Of a stretch of 64,000 bases of DNA, positions 51,823 through 61,201 are shown piece after piece (position 1 is the stretch's first letter; every line of letters starts with the position of its first letter). The notes beneath the pieces were generated by a model. It saw nothing but the letters and a program-made list of their open reading frames with translations. It had not been told where the DNA came from and searched no databases. Source of the DNA: Bacteroidota bacterium (GTDB lineage Bacteria; Bacteroidota; Bacteroidia; Sphingobacteriales; Sphingobacteriaceae); contig JAMFRP010000041.1 in assembly GCA_026224775.1 (NCBI GenBank), positions 1 through 64,000 on the forward strand, written 5' to 3'. The translations under genes were made by a program, and so were the position numbers.

Positions 51823-53307
51823 ATGGGTAAGCAATATATATTGGCGATAGATCAGGGTACAAGCAGTACCAAAACTATTGTTTTTGATGATAAAGGAAAT
51901 GTTATCGCGAAAGCTACCGAACCGCTTAAAACTTTTTATAATGATGGCGGATTTGTAGAGCAGGACCCTGAAGAAATTTATACCAATGTGCTCGCCTCGG
52001 TTGCCAATTGTTTAACCGAATTTAAGCAAGGAGGCGGCAATATTACCGATATAAAAACCTGTGGTATATCAAACCAGCGCGAAACTTTTGTGGTATGGGA
52101 CGAGCACGGAACTCCTCTATATAATGCCGTAGTGTGGCAATGCAAGCGTTCTATTAGCATATGTAAAGAATTAGAGGAGCGTGGACTTGCAGCCGAGATT
52201 AACAGCAAAACCGGCCTCATTATCGATCCTTATTTTTCAGGTACGAAATTGATATGGCTATACGAAAACGAGCCACTAGTTAAGACTGCTATTGACGAAG
52301 GCAAGGCGTATTTCGGCACTATTGATACATGGTTATTGTATAAACTAACTAATGGAGTGCAATATTTAACCGACTATACCAACGCTTCGCGTACGTTGTT
52401 TTTTAATTTGCATATACTTACATGGGACAAGGAATTACTGCAAAAATTCAAGCTTTCAAACATCAATCTGCCGCAGCTAAAACCATCATCAAGTAATTTT
52501 GGTGTATCGGATATTGGCGGGCTTTTCCCTCAACAAATAGTTATCGGCAGCATGATAGGCGACTCACATGCCGCGGCTTTTGGCGAAGGTTGTTTTGATA
52601 CCGGTACGGCAAAAGCTACGCTCGGCACAGGATGTTCTATATTGATGAATATTGGCAATAAACCCAAAGTATCCGGTAACGGCATGATCACCACCATCTG
52701 CTGGAGTATGGAGGGAAGAGTTGATTATGCCTTGGAAGGTGTTATCGTATCATGTGGTGCAACTATTGAGTGGTTAAAGAACGAATTGGGTTTATTTAAA
52801 GATAGCAAACAGACTGAAGCAATGGCAACCAGTGTTGCCGATAATAACGGTGTTTACCTGGTGCCTGCCTTTAGCGGACTTGGCGCACCGCACTGGGATA
52901 TGAACCGCAAAGCAGAAATTAAAGGCCTAACATTTAACTGCAATAAGAATCACGTAGTACGGGCCGCGCTCGAATCTATCCCATACCAGGTTAAGGATGT
53001 AATTGTGGCTATGGAACAAGATACCGGTATACCCTTGCAGCAACTAATGGTCAACGGTGGTATTACCTCCAATCATTTTGTATTGCAGTTTATGGCTGAT
53101 CTGCTCGACCGTTATCTTATAAACCGGGGAATTGCCGATGTATCTGCCCTCGGAGCTGCCTACCTTGCAGGTTTACAGGCCGGAATATTTAAAGACCTTG
53201 ATCATTTAAAACAGCTAACCGGCAACCCATTTTCTTTTTCACCTATCGGACAAAAAGACAACGTGTTAGCATGGTATGAGGGTTGGAAGATCGCTTTAGC
53301 GCACTAA
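51823..53307 (+). CDS. FGGY-family sugar kinase, glycerol-kinase-like branch
   Basis: 494 residues in the GlpK style: AIDQGTSSTKTIVFD at the start, GISNQRETFVVWD, GTIDTWLLYKLT, the Gly-rich LGTGCSILMNIG and DLLDR in the end domain. Although it resembles glycerol kinase, it is in an operon with a sugar isomerase and transketolase, so the substrate is more probably a ketose such as apulose or another four/five-carbon sugar. Last gene of the operon, 12 bases from a convergent gene. Confidence 0.9.
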   Translation: MGKQYILAIDQGTSSTKTIVFDDKGNVIAKATEPLKTFYNDGGFVEQDPEEIYTNVLASVANCLTEFKQGGGNITDIKTCGISNQRETFVVWDEHGTPLYNAVVWQCKRSISICKELEERGLAAEINSKTGLIIDPYFSGTKLIWLYENEPLVKTAIDEGKAYFGTIDTWLLYKLTNGVQYLTDYTNASRTLFFNLHILTWDKELLQKFKLSNINLPQLKPSSSNFGVSDIGGLFPQQIVIGSMIGDSHAAAFGEGCFDTGTAKATLGTGCSILMNIGNKPKVSGNGMITTICWSMEGRVDYALEGVIVSCGATIEWLKNELGLFKDSKQTEAMATSVADNNGVYLVPAFSGLGAPHWDMNRKAEIKGLTFNCNKNHVVRAALESIPYQVKDVIVAMEQDTGIPLQQLMVNGGITSNHFVLQFMADLLDRYLINRGIADVSALGAAYLAGLQAGIFKDLDHLKQLTGNPFSFSPIGQKDNVLAWYEGWKIALAH

Positions 53308-53319
53308 CAGCAACTGCTG

Positions 53320-54618
53320 CTATATTAAACTTTTTCTGATCTTATATCCGCTCATACCAAAATACAATACCACTATAAAACATACCAAAGGTATGATGTA
53401 GCCAATCTGTATCTGGTCGCCATTTAGGTCGATAACCGTTGCCATAATGTATGGGATTATTGCTCCGCCAACAATCGACATGATGAGCCATGATGAACCG
53501 GATTTGGTATCGTCGCCAATACCATCAATCCCCAACGCGAATATGGTAGGGAACATAATCGACATGAAGAAACCTATCGCACCTAAACAATAAACAACGT
53601 AAGCACCTTTTCCCATAATTGCAATGGCGCAAAGTAAAACCGCAATCACGGAATAAATAGATAACAGTTTATATGATTTAATAAACTGTAAAAGGAACGT
53701 ACCGATAAATCGTCCTCCCATAAAAAGGAATCCATAAATAGCCAAATAATAACCCGCCGTTTTTTCATCGAACCCTGCCCCTTGCTTAGCCATGCGGATA
53801 AAAAAGCTGGTTACACAAACCTGTGCGCCAACATAAAAAAACTGGGCCACTACTGCCATCGACAAATGCCGGTGCCGTAAAGCGCCAAATAAACTTCCGC
53901 CCGCACTGGGCTCTTTACTCACATTTTTAACTTCCGGAAGTTTTGCAAAGAAAAACAGCAACGCTATTACCGCAAGCGTGCCCGCCAGTACACCATAAGG
54001 CAACTTTACCGATGAGGCTTCATGTAACAAATAAGCTGATCGTGATGCATCCGGCATAGCCTTTAGTTGGGCGGCAGTATACTCTTTGCCTGACAATATA
54101 AAAATGGCTCCAACCAGCGGGCCAACAAATGCTGCCAATCCGTTAAACGCCGCTGCCAGGTTTAAGCGGGTTGTCGCCCCTGCTGGGTCGCCAAGTATGG
54201 CGGAGTAGGGGTTTGCCGCGGTTTCCAGTATAGCTATGCCACAGCCTAGAATAAATAAGGCACCCAAAAAACCGGTGTAGGCCATTGTATTTGCTGCCGG
54301 TATAAATAGCGCGGCGCCAATAGTTGCCAATAATAAACCAATAATAATGCTGTTTTTATAACCGAACTTTTTAAGCAGGATCCCTGCGGGGATAGCCATC
54401 AGGAAATAAGCCAGGAAAATGGCGGTATCAATCAGTGTGGATTGACGGTTATTTAACTGACAAGCCTTTTTTAAATGCGGTATCAGTATCCCGTCAAGGT
54501 TCTGCACCATTCCCCATAAAAAGAAGAGCGTACATATCAATATAAAAGGCAGCAGTAAAGTTTTGCCTTTTAACGAGCTTTCGGGTATTACTTCGGTGGG
54601 TTCAGGTGCTGTTTGCAT
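53320..54618 (-). CDS. FucP-like MFS sugar transporter
   Basis: 432 residues, 12 helices. The start LLPFILICTLFFLWGMVQNLDGILIPHLKKACQL and GCGIAILETAANPYSAILG are hallmarks of the fucose/galactose:H+ symporter (FucP) family. It would bring a sugar or sugar acid into the cytoplasm. Last gene of the minus-strand operon, and the only transporter in it. Confidence 0.9.
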   Translation of the reverse strand: MQTAPEPTEVIPESSLKGKTLLLPFILICTLFFLWGMVQNLDGILIPHLKKACQLNNRQSTLIDTAIFLAYFLMAIPAGILLKKFGYKNSIIIGLLLATIGAALFIPAANTMAYTGFLGALFILGCGIAILETAANPYSAILGDPAGATTRLNLAAAFNGLAAFVGPLVGAIFILSGKEYTAAQLKAMPDASRSAYLLHEASSVKLPYGVLAGTLAVIALLFFFAKLPEVKNVSKEPSAGGSLFGALRHRHLSMAVVAQFFYVGAQVCVTSFFIRMAKQGAGFDEKTAGYYLAIYGFLFMGGRFIGTFLLQFIKSYKLLSIYSVIAVLLCAIAIMGKGAYVVYCLGAIGFFMSIMFPTIFALGIDGIGDDTKSGSSWLIMSIVGGAIIPYIMATVIDLNGDQIQIGYIIPLVCFIVVLYFGMSGYKIRKSLI

Positions 54619-54627
54619 GATGTTTTG

Positions 54628-55071
54628 CTAAGCTTGTTTTTTAACAAGTAATAAATGATCGCATACCTGCACCACTTCGCCGTGTTGGTTTATAATTTCC
54701 ACGTGTTCAGTAACATTGCCGTATTCAGGTTTCTTTGCATCTTCTTTTGCCGAAATAACAATCTCGGAATGAATGGTATCACCAATAAAAACCGGTTTTA
54801 TAAAACGCAGTTTATCATAACCTTTCGACATCGCTTCGGGATTGATCTCTGATGCAGTTAACCCAATGCCGATACTAAATATCATGGTGCCATGTGCTAT
54901 GCGTTGTTTAAACGGCTGTGTTTTGCACCACTCGGCATCCATGTGGTGCGGGAAGAAATCGCCGGTATGACCCGCATGTACTACAAAATCGGTTTCGGTA
55001 ATGGTACGGCCAAAGGTTACACGTTTATCACCAACGGTATAATCCTCAAAAAAAGTCGATTTAAAATACAT
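54628..55071 (-). CDS. MaoC-like (hot-dog fold) hydratase
   Basis: 147 residues. The hydratase-2 type motif is seen in HAGHTGDFFPHHMDAEW (Asp and His positions), and the fold continues RIAHGTMIFSIGIGLT and IKPVFIGDTIHSEIVI. It should add water to, or remove it from, an enoyl-CoA, which fits the CoA-transferases in the operon. The ATG is four bases after the Gfo/Idh stop; an extension to 55092 is less likely. Confidence 0.88.
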   Translation of the reverse strand: MYFKSTFFEDYTVGDKRVTFGRTITETDFVVHAGHTGDFFPHHMDAEWCKTQPFKQRIAHGTMIFSIGIGLTASEINPEAMSKGYDKLRFIKPVFIGDTIHSEIVISAKEDAKKPEYGNVTEHVEIINQHGEVVQVCDHLLLVKKQA

Positions 55072-55075
55072 AGTA

Positions 55076-56161
55076 TTATAATTGTTTATCAATAAATCTG
55101 TCTGCTACAACCACACCGCCTGTGTCGCTGGAGATATAGGCACTCTCAACCACCGCCATGGTTTTTATCACATCTTCAACGTTGGTTGGTAAAATATCAA
55201 CCTCGCCGTTTTGGTAGCGCATGAGGCTTGCCATGGTGCCAATAAAAGCATCAGGAAACCAGGAACCTTCCAGCTTAACTTCCGTCCATTCCGGTGCTTT
55301 ACCTTCTTCAACTAGGCAGTACTCAAACTTGTCGGGCACGCCATGCGGGTAATCCATCAGTAAACCCATGCGGGCCTTGATCGCGCCTTTGGTGCCCTCC
55401 CATTTAATAAAACTTTCCTGGTTATGCGGCCCAAAGGAATGATCGTGATTGGTGTTGATAACTGCATGCATGGTATCGCCGTAATCAAACAAAATAGTTG
55501 ACCGGGAGGAGGATAATGTTTTTGCCGGATGTTTCAGCGTTTTAGCCATTACGCTACGCGGATCACCCAAAAATGACCGCATCAAATCGATGTAATGAAT
55601 GCTGTGGTATTGTATTTCCAACCGCGGATGGATCATCACATGCGGAAATAATTCCCAGGGTGTTTCTAAAGTAACCCTAACTTCCATATCGTATAACTCA
55701 CCAATTAACCCCTGCTCAATTAAGTAGCGCGCGGCGCTTACAAATGGTGCAAACCGCAACTGGCAATTAATGGCAGCCACTAGCTTTTTACGGCGACAAA
55801 CTTCCAGTATCTCCTTACTTTGCCAAAAGTAATCGCCCATAGGTTTTTGAATAAGTACACCGGCGCCATCAGGCAGTTTGTTTAATGTTTCTACAAATTG
55901 CTCGGGCATAATGGTAATGTCATAAACCGTATCAAGGGCTGAGTTGGCAACCGCTTCCTCAACCGTATCAAACACATTGGGAATATCAAACTGCGTGGCC
56001 AGTTTTTCGGCCCGGGCGCGGGTACGGTTGGTTATGCCTGTTACCTTGAAACCTGCCTTTTTATAAGCAGGTAAATGAGCATCGCCAACAATGCCGCCTG
56101 CCCCAATAATTACAATAGGTGGTGCATTCTTTGGCAATATGGGTTTATATGGTATCTGCAT
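55076..56161 (-). CDS. Gfo/Idh/MocA-family oxidoreductase
   Basis: 361 residues: NAD(P)-binding VIIGAGGIVGDAHLPAYKKAGF (residues 17-38) and the catalytic-lysine region LIQKPMGDYFWQS (Gln replaces the usual Glu of the EKP motif). The second half has FFPHVMIHPRLEIQYHSIHYIDLMRSFLGDP-type sequence with His residues. Oxidises a hydroxyl on a sugar or sugar derivative. Overlaps the solute-binding gene upstream by 17 bases. Confidence 0.9.
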   Translation of the reverse strand: MQIPYKPILPKNAPPIVIIGAGGIVGDAHLPAYKKAGFKVTGITNRTRARAEKLATQFDIPNVFDTVEEAVANSALDTVYDITIMPEQFVETLNKLPDGAGVLIQKPMGDYFWQSKEILEVCRRKKLVAAINCQLRFAPFVSAARYLIEQGLIGELYDMEVRVTLETPWELFPHVMIHPRLEIQYHSIHYIDLMRSFLGDPRSVMAKTLKHPAKTLSSSRSTILFDYGDTMHAVINTNHDHSFGPHNQESFIKWEGTKGAIKARMGLLMDYPHGVPDKFEYCLVEEGKAPEWTEVKLEGSWFPDAFIGTMASLMRYQNGEVDILPTNVEDVIKTMAVVESAYISSDTGGVVVADRFIDKQL

Positions 56162-57407
56162 AATTTAGTGATGGTTTATCAATAGCAATTATTTTTTGCT
56201 GTCCCGCTTCAAGTAAGCGATCAATAGGAGCATCGGTATTAATGGCCTGCAGCACAACCTCGTCAATTATTTTAGCTATCTGCGACCAGTTTGCTTTTTG
56301 CGGTAACGATCGTGCGTTCTGATGCAGTTTTTCCAGTTTATGATAGTAGGGGATAATGGCATTAACGCCACTGTCTTTCCATGTTGAAATCCTGCAACCA
56401 ATACCGCCTTCCATCGTTAATAATTTATCATTCCGCTGGTTTGTAGCAAAACGAAGAAAATCATAAGCCAAGTGTTTATGCCTGCTGCCCGAACCAATGG
56501 TATATAGCCAATACACATTCAATGAGGCTGATTCATTCCCTTTAGTGCATGGGATAGGGGCGATATCGACCTTGTCTTTAACTTTAGATTCATCGATTAC
56601 CTCACACATTGATGCGAAACCGAACCAATTCACCATCATGGCAGCTTCGCCACGGGCAAAAGCCATACCTGTTTGTACCGACTCGTACTGCATGGAATTT
56701 GGATGGATCATGGTTTTATCACGCAAGGTATCCCGGTAAAAGGCAAGCCCATCAGCAGCAGCTTTTGTGTTGATTATTACCTGTCCGTTTCCGTCTGTCA
56801 GTTCGCCGCCGCGCGTCCATAGTTGCAAGCAAAAATCAAATACGGTATTATGCCCGTCAGGTAAACCGGCAAAAACCGTCCCATAGAGGTTGTCTTCAGG
56901 CCGGGTGAAAAACTGTGCAATATTTTTAAAATCATCCCAGGTTTGTGGTACCTGCAAAGTTTTGCCATACCTGTCGAAATACCTTTGCTGTTCATTGCTA
57001 TCATCAAACAGATCTTTACGATAGATCAAACATTCCGGCCCATCATGGAATGGTAATCCCACTATTGAATCCCCAAATTGCTGCATCGATAATAAAGATT
57101 TGCTCCATCCATTAGGGAAATCATCCGGCGGATTATGATTAATGTAGGGTTGCAAGTCCTCAAGCGCACCGCTTGTCCAGGCTTCAAAAAGCCAATCAGT
57201 AACTACATGTGCAATATCCCAATCGCCATTTTTTAAACCTTGTTTGCCAATTATAGCTTCATGCAGGTCATCCAGGTCCATAGGCACCATTTCGGCTTTT
57301 AGCTTGCAGCCCGTTTCGGCGCAATAGCTATCCCACAGCTTTTGTAAAGCCGTTTCAAACGGGCCGAACTTGCGTACGGCTATTCTGAAGTGCTTATTAC
57401 TTGCCAT
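56145..57407 (-). CDS. Sugar-type extracellular solute-binding protein (family 1) without signal peptide
   Basis: 420 residues of the SBP family 1 fold (FRIAVRKFGPFETALQKLWDSY, IAHVVTDWLFEAWTSGALEDL, GLPFHDGPECLIYRKDLFD, MAFARGEAAMMVNWFGFASM). The N-terminus MASNKHFRIAVRKF has no signal peptide or lipobox and the mature fold starts at residue ~7, so it should be cytoplasmic. No ABC permease or ATPase is in the operon. It overlaps the CoA-transferase gene upstream by 11 bases. It may bind a substrate inside the cell or act as a carrier or sensor; role unknown. Confidence 0.82.
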   Translation of the reverse strand: MASNKHFRIAVRKFGPFETALQKLWDSYCAETGCKLKAEMVPMDLDDLHEAIIGKQGLKNGDWDIAHVVTDWLFEAWTSGALEDLQPYINHNPPDDFPNGWSKSLLSMQQFGDSIVGLPFHDGPECLIYRKDLFDDSNEQQRYFDRYGKTLQVPQTWDDFKNIAQFFTRPEDNLYGTVFAGLPDGHNTVFDFCLQLWTRGGELTDGNGQVIINTKAAADGLAFYRDTLRDKTMIHPNSMQYESVQTGMAFARGEAAMMVNWFGFASMCEVIDESKVKDKVDIAPIPCTKGNESASLNVYWLYTIGSGSRHKHLAYDFLRFATNQRNDKLLTMEGGIGCRISTWKDSGVNAIIPYYHKLEKLHQNARSLPQKANWSQIAKIIDEVVLQAINTDAPIDRLLEAGQQKIIAIDKPSLNYADTI

Positions 57408-58548
57408 GTTGCCGGTTTATTAATTGAGATATTATATGCTCATTATCCTCGTCGAGTTTTGGCGAGCCTTTTGCTGATTTCAATACCTCGCCATCAATGC
57501 GGATGGGGGAGCGGGTGGTTTGATATTTAAATCCATCACTCATGTTTACCTCCTGCAACATATCCAGCACTTTAAATCCTTCTTGCTGCATCAACTGGTC
57601 CCATGCCAATACTTCAGCACACCAAATATCAGCTGCCTGCAAAATACCAAGCCATTGCTCATTGGTGCCTTTTAACAAATGCGCCGCAAGTATAGCTTTG
57701 ATCTCATCACGTTTATTGAATGCTTCTGCACCATCAGCATAACCCAACAAATCATCACAGCTAAGCAATGCACCCAGTTGGGGTATAGAACCCATTGCAA
57801 GTGCGATATAGCCATTAGCGGTTTTGTATATCCCATAAGGGGCACCCAAATAAGCATGAGCATTATTATGTTCAGACCGCTCAGGCAACTTGCCATCATA
57901 ATAATATGTCGTGATGGCTTCAAATTGAAAATCAATCGCCGATTCGAGCATACTTACCTGTACTAAAGCACCTTCGCCGCCAATTGTGCGGCGGAATAAA
58001 CAAGCTAAAATTCCTTGTGCCAGATGATTACCGGCCAACATATCGATAATCGACAACCCCATCGGTACCGGCGAACCAGCATTACCCGTTAACCAGGTTA
58101 ATCCCGATAATGATTGTAATAGCAGATCCTGACCCGGTTTATCTTTCCATGGCCCTTCATTTCCATAACCAGAAATTTCGCCATAAATGACAGATGGGTT
58201 TACTTGTTTCACATGCTCATAATCAAAGCCCAGGCGTTCTATCACTCCTGGGCGGAAATTGTGCATTACCACATCTGCCTGCTTAACTAAAGCCCAGATT
58301 TGCGCTTTATCAACCTCGCTTTTAATATCAGCAGCAAAGCTTTCTTTATTACGATTGATGGCGTGAAATACAGATGATTCGCCATTCATGATCACGTTAG
58401 AAGTATACAAATGGCGGCAAATATCGCCTGTACCGGGTTTCTCAATTTTAATTACTCGCGCACCCAAATCAGCAAGTTTTAAACTTGCAGATGGCCCTGA
58501 AAGAAACTGGCTGAAATCAATAATTAAATAGTCTTCAAGTGGCTTCAT
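57397..58548 (-). CDS. Family III CoA-transferase (CaiB/BaiF type), A
   Basis: 383 residues: DFSQFLSGPSASLKLADLGARVIKIEKPGTGD at the start, NRNKESFAADI, VMHNFRPGVIERLGFDYE, GQDLLLQSLSGLTWLTG and the catalytic Asp in GLSIIDMLAGNHLAQG. It moves CoA between acids by a covalent Asp intermediate. The next gene upstream is a paralog, so the two may form a hetero-oligomer like benzylsuccinate CoA-transferase (BbsEF). Confidence 0.92.
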   Translation of the reverse strand: MKPLEDYLIIDFSQFLSGPSASLKLADLGARVIKIEKPGTGDICRHLYTSNVIMNGESSVFHAINRNKESFAADIKSEVDKAQIWALVKQADVVMHNFRPGVIERLGFDYEHVKQVNPSVIYGEISGYGNEGPWKDKPGQDLLLQSLSGLTWLTGNAGSPVPMGLSIIDMLAGNHLAQGILACLFRRTIGGEGALVQVSMLESAIDFQFEAITTYYYDGKLPERSEHNNAHAYLGAPYGIYKTANGYIALAMGSIPQLGALLSCDDLLGYADGAEAFNKRDEIKAILAAHLLKGTNEQWLGILQAADIWCAEVLAWDQLMQQEGFKVLDMLQEVNMSDGFKYQTTRSPIRIDGEVLKSAKGSPKLDEDNEHIISQLINRQHGK

Positions 58549-59693
58549 AGCAGGTTAAATTGATGGTTGATCATTTCTGTTTGTGCGCCCGGCTTAGGTG
58601 CAGCTACATCGCTATAAAGTTTATTATTATTAATACGGATGGGGCAGCGGGTAGTAGTCAGGCTTCCACCATCAGGCAGTTTAACTTCTTGCTGCATGCC
58701 CAAAACACGGTAACCTTCGTGTTGTAAAGTTTGCTCATAAGTAAAAACTTCCGAACACCAAATACCGTCGGCTTCCAGTTTGCTGAGCCATTCGCCGGTA
58801 GTTTTATCTTTTAGTTTTTCGGCTAGCAAGGCCATTATCTCGTCCCGTTGTTCAAACCACTGGTTTTTTTGGGTATATCGTTCCTCCAAATCACAACCTA
58901 TCGCATTTCCAATATGGTGCAAGTCGCCCATGGCCAAGGCCAGGTAATTATCTTTTGTTTTATAAATGCCGTAAGGTGCACTCAAATAGGCATGTCCATT
59001 GCCTTTTACGCTGCTACGTTGCGGTAATTTGCCGCCATCGTTTAAATAGGTGGTCAACACTTCAAACTGCAAGTCGAGCACCGACTCGATGAGGCTTACT
59101 TCAACCAATGCGCCGGTATTTGTTTTGGCCCGTTTTATTAAAGCTGCCAGCAAACCTTGCACAAAATGCGCCCCGCAAATCATATCGGCGGTAGCCAAAC
59201 CAAATGGTACAGGGCCAGCATCGGCGGTATCTGATAAATAAGTTAACCCCGATAATGATTGAACTAACAGATCCTGTCCAGGGCGTGAAGCCCATGGACC
59301 GCTGCTTCCATAGCCGGTAACCACGCCGTAAATGATGCGTGGGTTTATTGCTTGTACCGATGCGTAATCCAAACCGATCTTCTCCATCACACCAGGACGG
59401 AAATTATGGGTGATAATATCAGCTTTCTGAATTAATTTCTTAATACGTTCAAGATCTTCAGGATTTTTCAGATCGGCAGCATAACTTTCTTTATTGCGGT
59501 TAATGGTATGAAAAACCAAACTATCGCCATCGATAAATATATTGCGGATGGCAATTTGCCGTCCGGATTCACCCTTAATGGGCCGCTCAATCTTGATGAC
59601 GCGGGCCCCCAGATCAGCTAAACGTAAACCCGCTGTCGGGGCAGCCATAAACTGTGCAAACTCAAGAACCAGCAAGCCTTCCAGTGGTTTCAT
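58545..59693 (-). CDS. Family III CoA-transferase (CaiB/BaiF type), B
   Basis: 382 residues, paralog of the gene after it, with the same landmarks (EFAQFMAAPTAGLRLADLG, ITHNFRPGVMEKIGLDY, GQDLLVQSLSGLTYLSD, catalytic Asp in GLATADMICGAHFVQG). Four-base overlaps on both sides (with the solute-binding gene before and CoA-transferase A after) show a tightly coupled unit. Confidence 0.92.
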   Translation of the reverse strand: MKPLEGLLVLEFAQFMAAPTAGLRLADLGARVIKIERPIKGESGRQIAIRNIFIDGDSLVFHTINRNKESYAADLKNPEDLERIKKLIQKADIITHNFRPGVMEKIGLDYASVQAINPRIIYGVVTGYGSSGPWASRPGQDLLVQSLSGLTYLSDTADAGPVPFGLATADMICGAHFVQGLLAALIKRAKTNTGALVEVSLIESVLDLQFEVLTTYLNDGGKLPQRSSVKGNGHAYLSAPYGIYKTKDNYLALAMGDLHHIGNAIGCDLEERYTQKNQWFEQRDEIMALLAEKLKDKTTGEWLSKLEADGIWCSEVFTYEQTLQHEGYRVLGMQQEVKLPDGGSLTTTRCPIRINNNKLYSDVAAPKPGAQTEMINHQFNLL

Positions 59694-60853
59694 AAGGTCT
59701 GTATTTTTAGCTTTGATTGTTGATAAAGGTCATTCAATTGCGATAGAATATTCTTTTCACCTCCGCCCTGCATCAGGTAATTACGAACCACATCACCGGC
59801 ATGATCCTGGAAAAACATATGGCCGAAGTAACGGGGCCTTAAATAGGCACGTTGCAGGGCTGGTAAAGTATTATGGAAATAGTTGTGAGTTTTCTGATTG
59901 TTTTCTTCATCTGTCCAGGCCGATAAATGCCCGGGTTGGCCACCGTTATCGGTATATAATCTGCGCTGGCTATAATCAGAAGCAACATATGCTGCATACT
60001 GCATGGCAATATCCACATTTTTGCAATTTGACGAAACTGCCAAACCCGTACCACCCAATGAACTGCGTAGATTTGTTTTGCCATCAAGGGTTATCATATC
60101 ATGAAAATGAAGCAGCTTGCGAGCATAGCCATTGCGCGAATAGTTGGAATAACCGTAGCCAAAAGGGCAATAAGCGACTTCATCCTCTAAAGTCATGGCT
60201 TCGTAGGTTTGTATGGGATTGCGATCAAAACAAGCCGGGTTAATATAAGACGCCAACTCGCGATACATTTGCAAAGCCTTTATCCCGATTGTTTCACTAA
60301 TTACTTCATCGTGCTGTTGGCAAGGATCTTCCCCAAGTGAGCAACAAAAAGTATAAAACGTCATTAGTGAATCAATTGGAATGGCCGGAAAAGCAACTAA
60401 TCCTTTTTTTGCTAATCGAAGCAGCTCATCGTAAGTTTTTGGTAATACAAGGCTATGCTTTTCAAGCAAGTCTGGCCGACTTGCTGCAACAGGGGTGGCG
60501 GCATCAATAGCCAGCGCCCATTGACGGCCGTTGTAATTATAACTTTCATAGGAATGACCAACTGTATTTGCCGCCTGATCGGCCAGAAATTCCTTTGGTA
60601 AATATTCATCAAACGGGAGTATACTTTTGGTTTTCGCGGCAAATCCAGCCCAGGGGTGGTCAATCACTAAAAGATCATAGCGTTCTGCCAATTGTTGGAT
60701 AGACAGGTCAGCAAATTGCTGTAGCGAGCGTTTCTCCCAGCTAATAGTTACCGAAGGGTTTAACTCCGAAAAGCGTTGCGCGGTAGCGGTCATTGGCACA
60801 AAGCCACGACTGTGGTTCCAGGTTATCCCCTTTAAAAAAGTATTTTCGGCCAT
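59690..60853 (-). CDS. Second solute-binding protein without signal peptide
   Basis: 387 residues. The fold is that of family 1 binding proteins (TATAQRFSELNPSVTISWEKRSLQQFADL, LLVIDHPWAGFA, LPKTYDELLRLAKKGLVAFP, LGGTGLAVSSNCKNVDIAMQYAAYVA). The N-terminus MAENTFLKGITWNHSRGFVP lacks any export signal. First gene of the operon. It is a distant paralog of the one at 56145-57407, each next to a CoA-transferase gene. Function unknown. Confidence 0.82.
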   Translation of the reverse strand: MAENTFLKGITWNHSRGFVPMTATAQRFSELNPSVTISWEKRSLQQFADLSIQQLAERYDLLVIDHPWAGFAAKTKSILPFDEYLPKEFLADQAANTVGHSYESYNYNGRQWALAIDAATPVAASRPDLLEKHSLVLPKTYDELLRLAKKGLVAFPAIPIDSLMTFYTFCCSLGEDPCQQHDEVISETIGIKALQMYRELASYINPACFDRNPIQTYEAMTLEDEVAYCPFGYGYSNYSRNGYARKLLHFHDMITLDGKTNLRSSLGGTGLAVSSNCKNVDIAMQYAAYVASDYSQRRLYTDNGGQPGHLSAWTDEENNQKTHNYFHNTLPALQRAYLRPRYFGHMFFQDHAGDVVRNYLMQGGGEKNILSQLNDLYQQSKLKIQTL

Positions 60854-60894
60854 ATATGATTATTATTCATCTCTGTTAAACAGTATGCACAACT

Positions 60895-60925
60895 TGCATG
60901 GATGTTATCTGCTATAACCCATGCA
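60895..60925. promoter_or_regulatory. Interrupted palindrome upstream of the CoA-transferase operon
   Basis: TGCATGG (60895-60901) and CCATGCA (60919-60925), with inner GTTAT/ATAAC arms. It lies about 45 bases before the first gene and may be an operator or an mRNA hairpin. It does not resemble the LacI-type site at 62263. Confidence 0.35.
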
Positions 60926-61105
60926 GGCATGGATTTAATTGGTTAGCGATAAATAGCAAATTTATTCGGAAAGCAGGTTGATGCCCTGTATAATCTGTGC
61001 AAGGCATTGTACGATGTTACCATAGAAGCCAGAATGCAAAATTAGCCTGTTTCTTATAGTAATGATTTATTGCAGGTTAGTATCGAAAGCTGAAATAAAC
61101 GAAAC

Positions 61106-61142
61106 AAAAAGAGGTTGTATCGAAAGGTACAGCCTCTTTTTT
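61106..61142 (-). terminator. Intrinsic terminator after the LacI gene (usable on both strands)
   Basis: AAAAAGAGGTTGTA and TACAGCCTCTTTTT arms (one G-U pair), 8-base loop, A-run and T-run on the two sides. Confidence 0.8.
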
Positions 61143-61201
61143 GAAGATTTTAATGTAATGTATTTTGGGTTGATACACTAACAGGATGCTTTTAAAGCTT
61201 T

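Larger units (their letters stand above)
60854..61201. other. 348-bp spacer between the CoA-transferase operon and the LacI gene
   Basis: No ORF is supported. It holds the likely promoter region of the minus-strand operon, an interrupted palindrome at 60895-60925 and a terminator at 61106-61142. Confidence 0.7.

Noticed and set aside
44515..53307. Sulfoquinovose (sulfo-transketolase) pathway
   Set aside because: A split transketolase and isomerase with a TauE-like gene nearby would fit in part, but the FGGY kinase and ribose-type importer fit a phosphorylated ketose route better. Kept only as an alternative.
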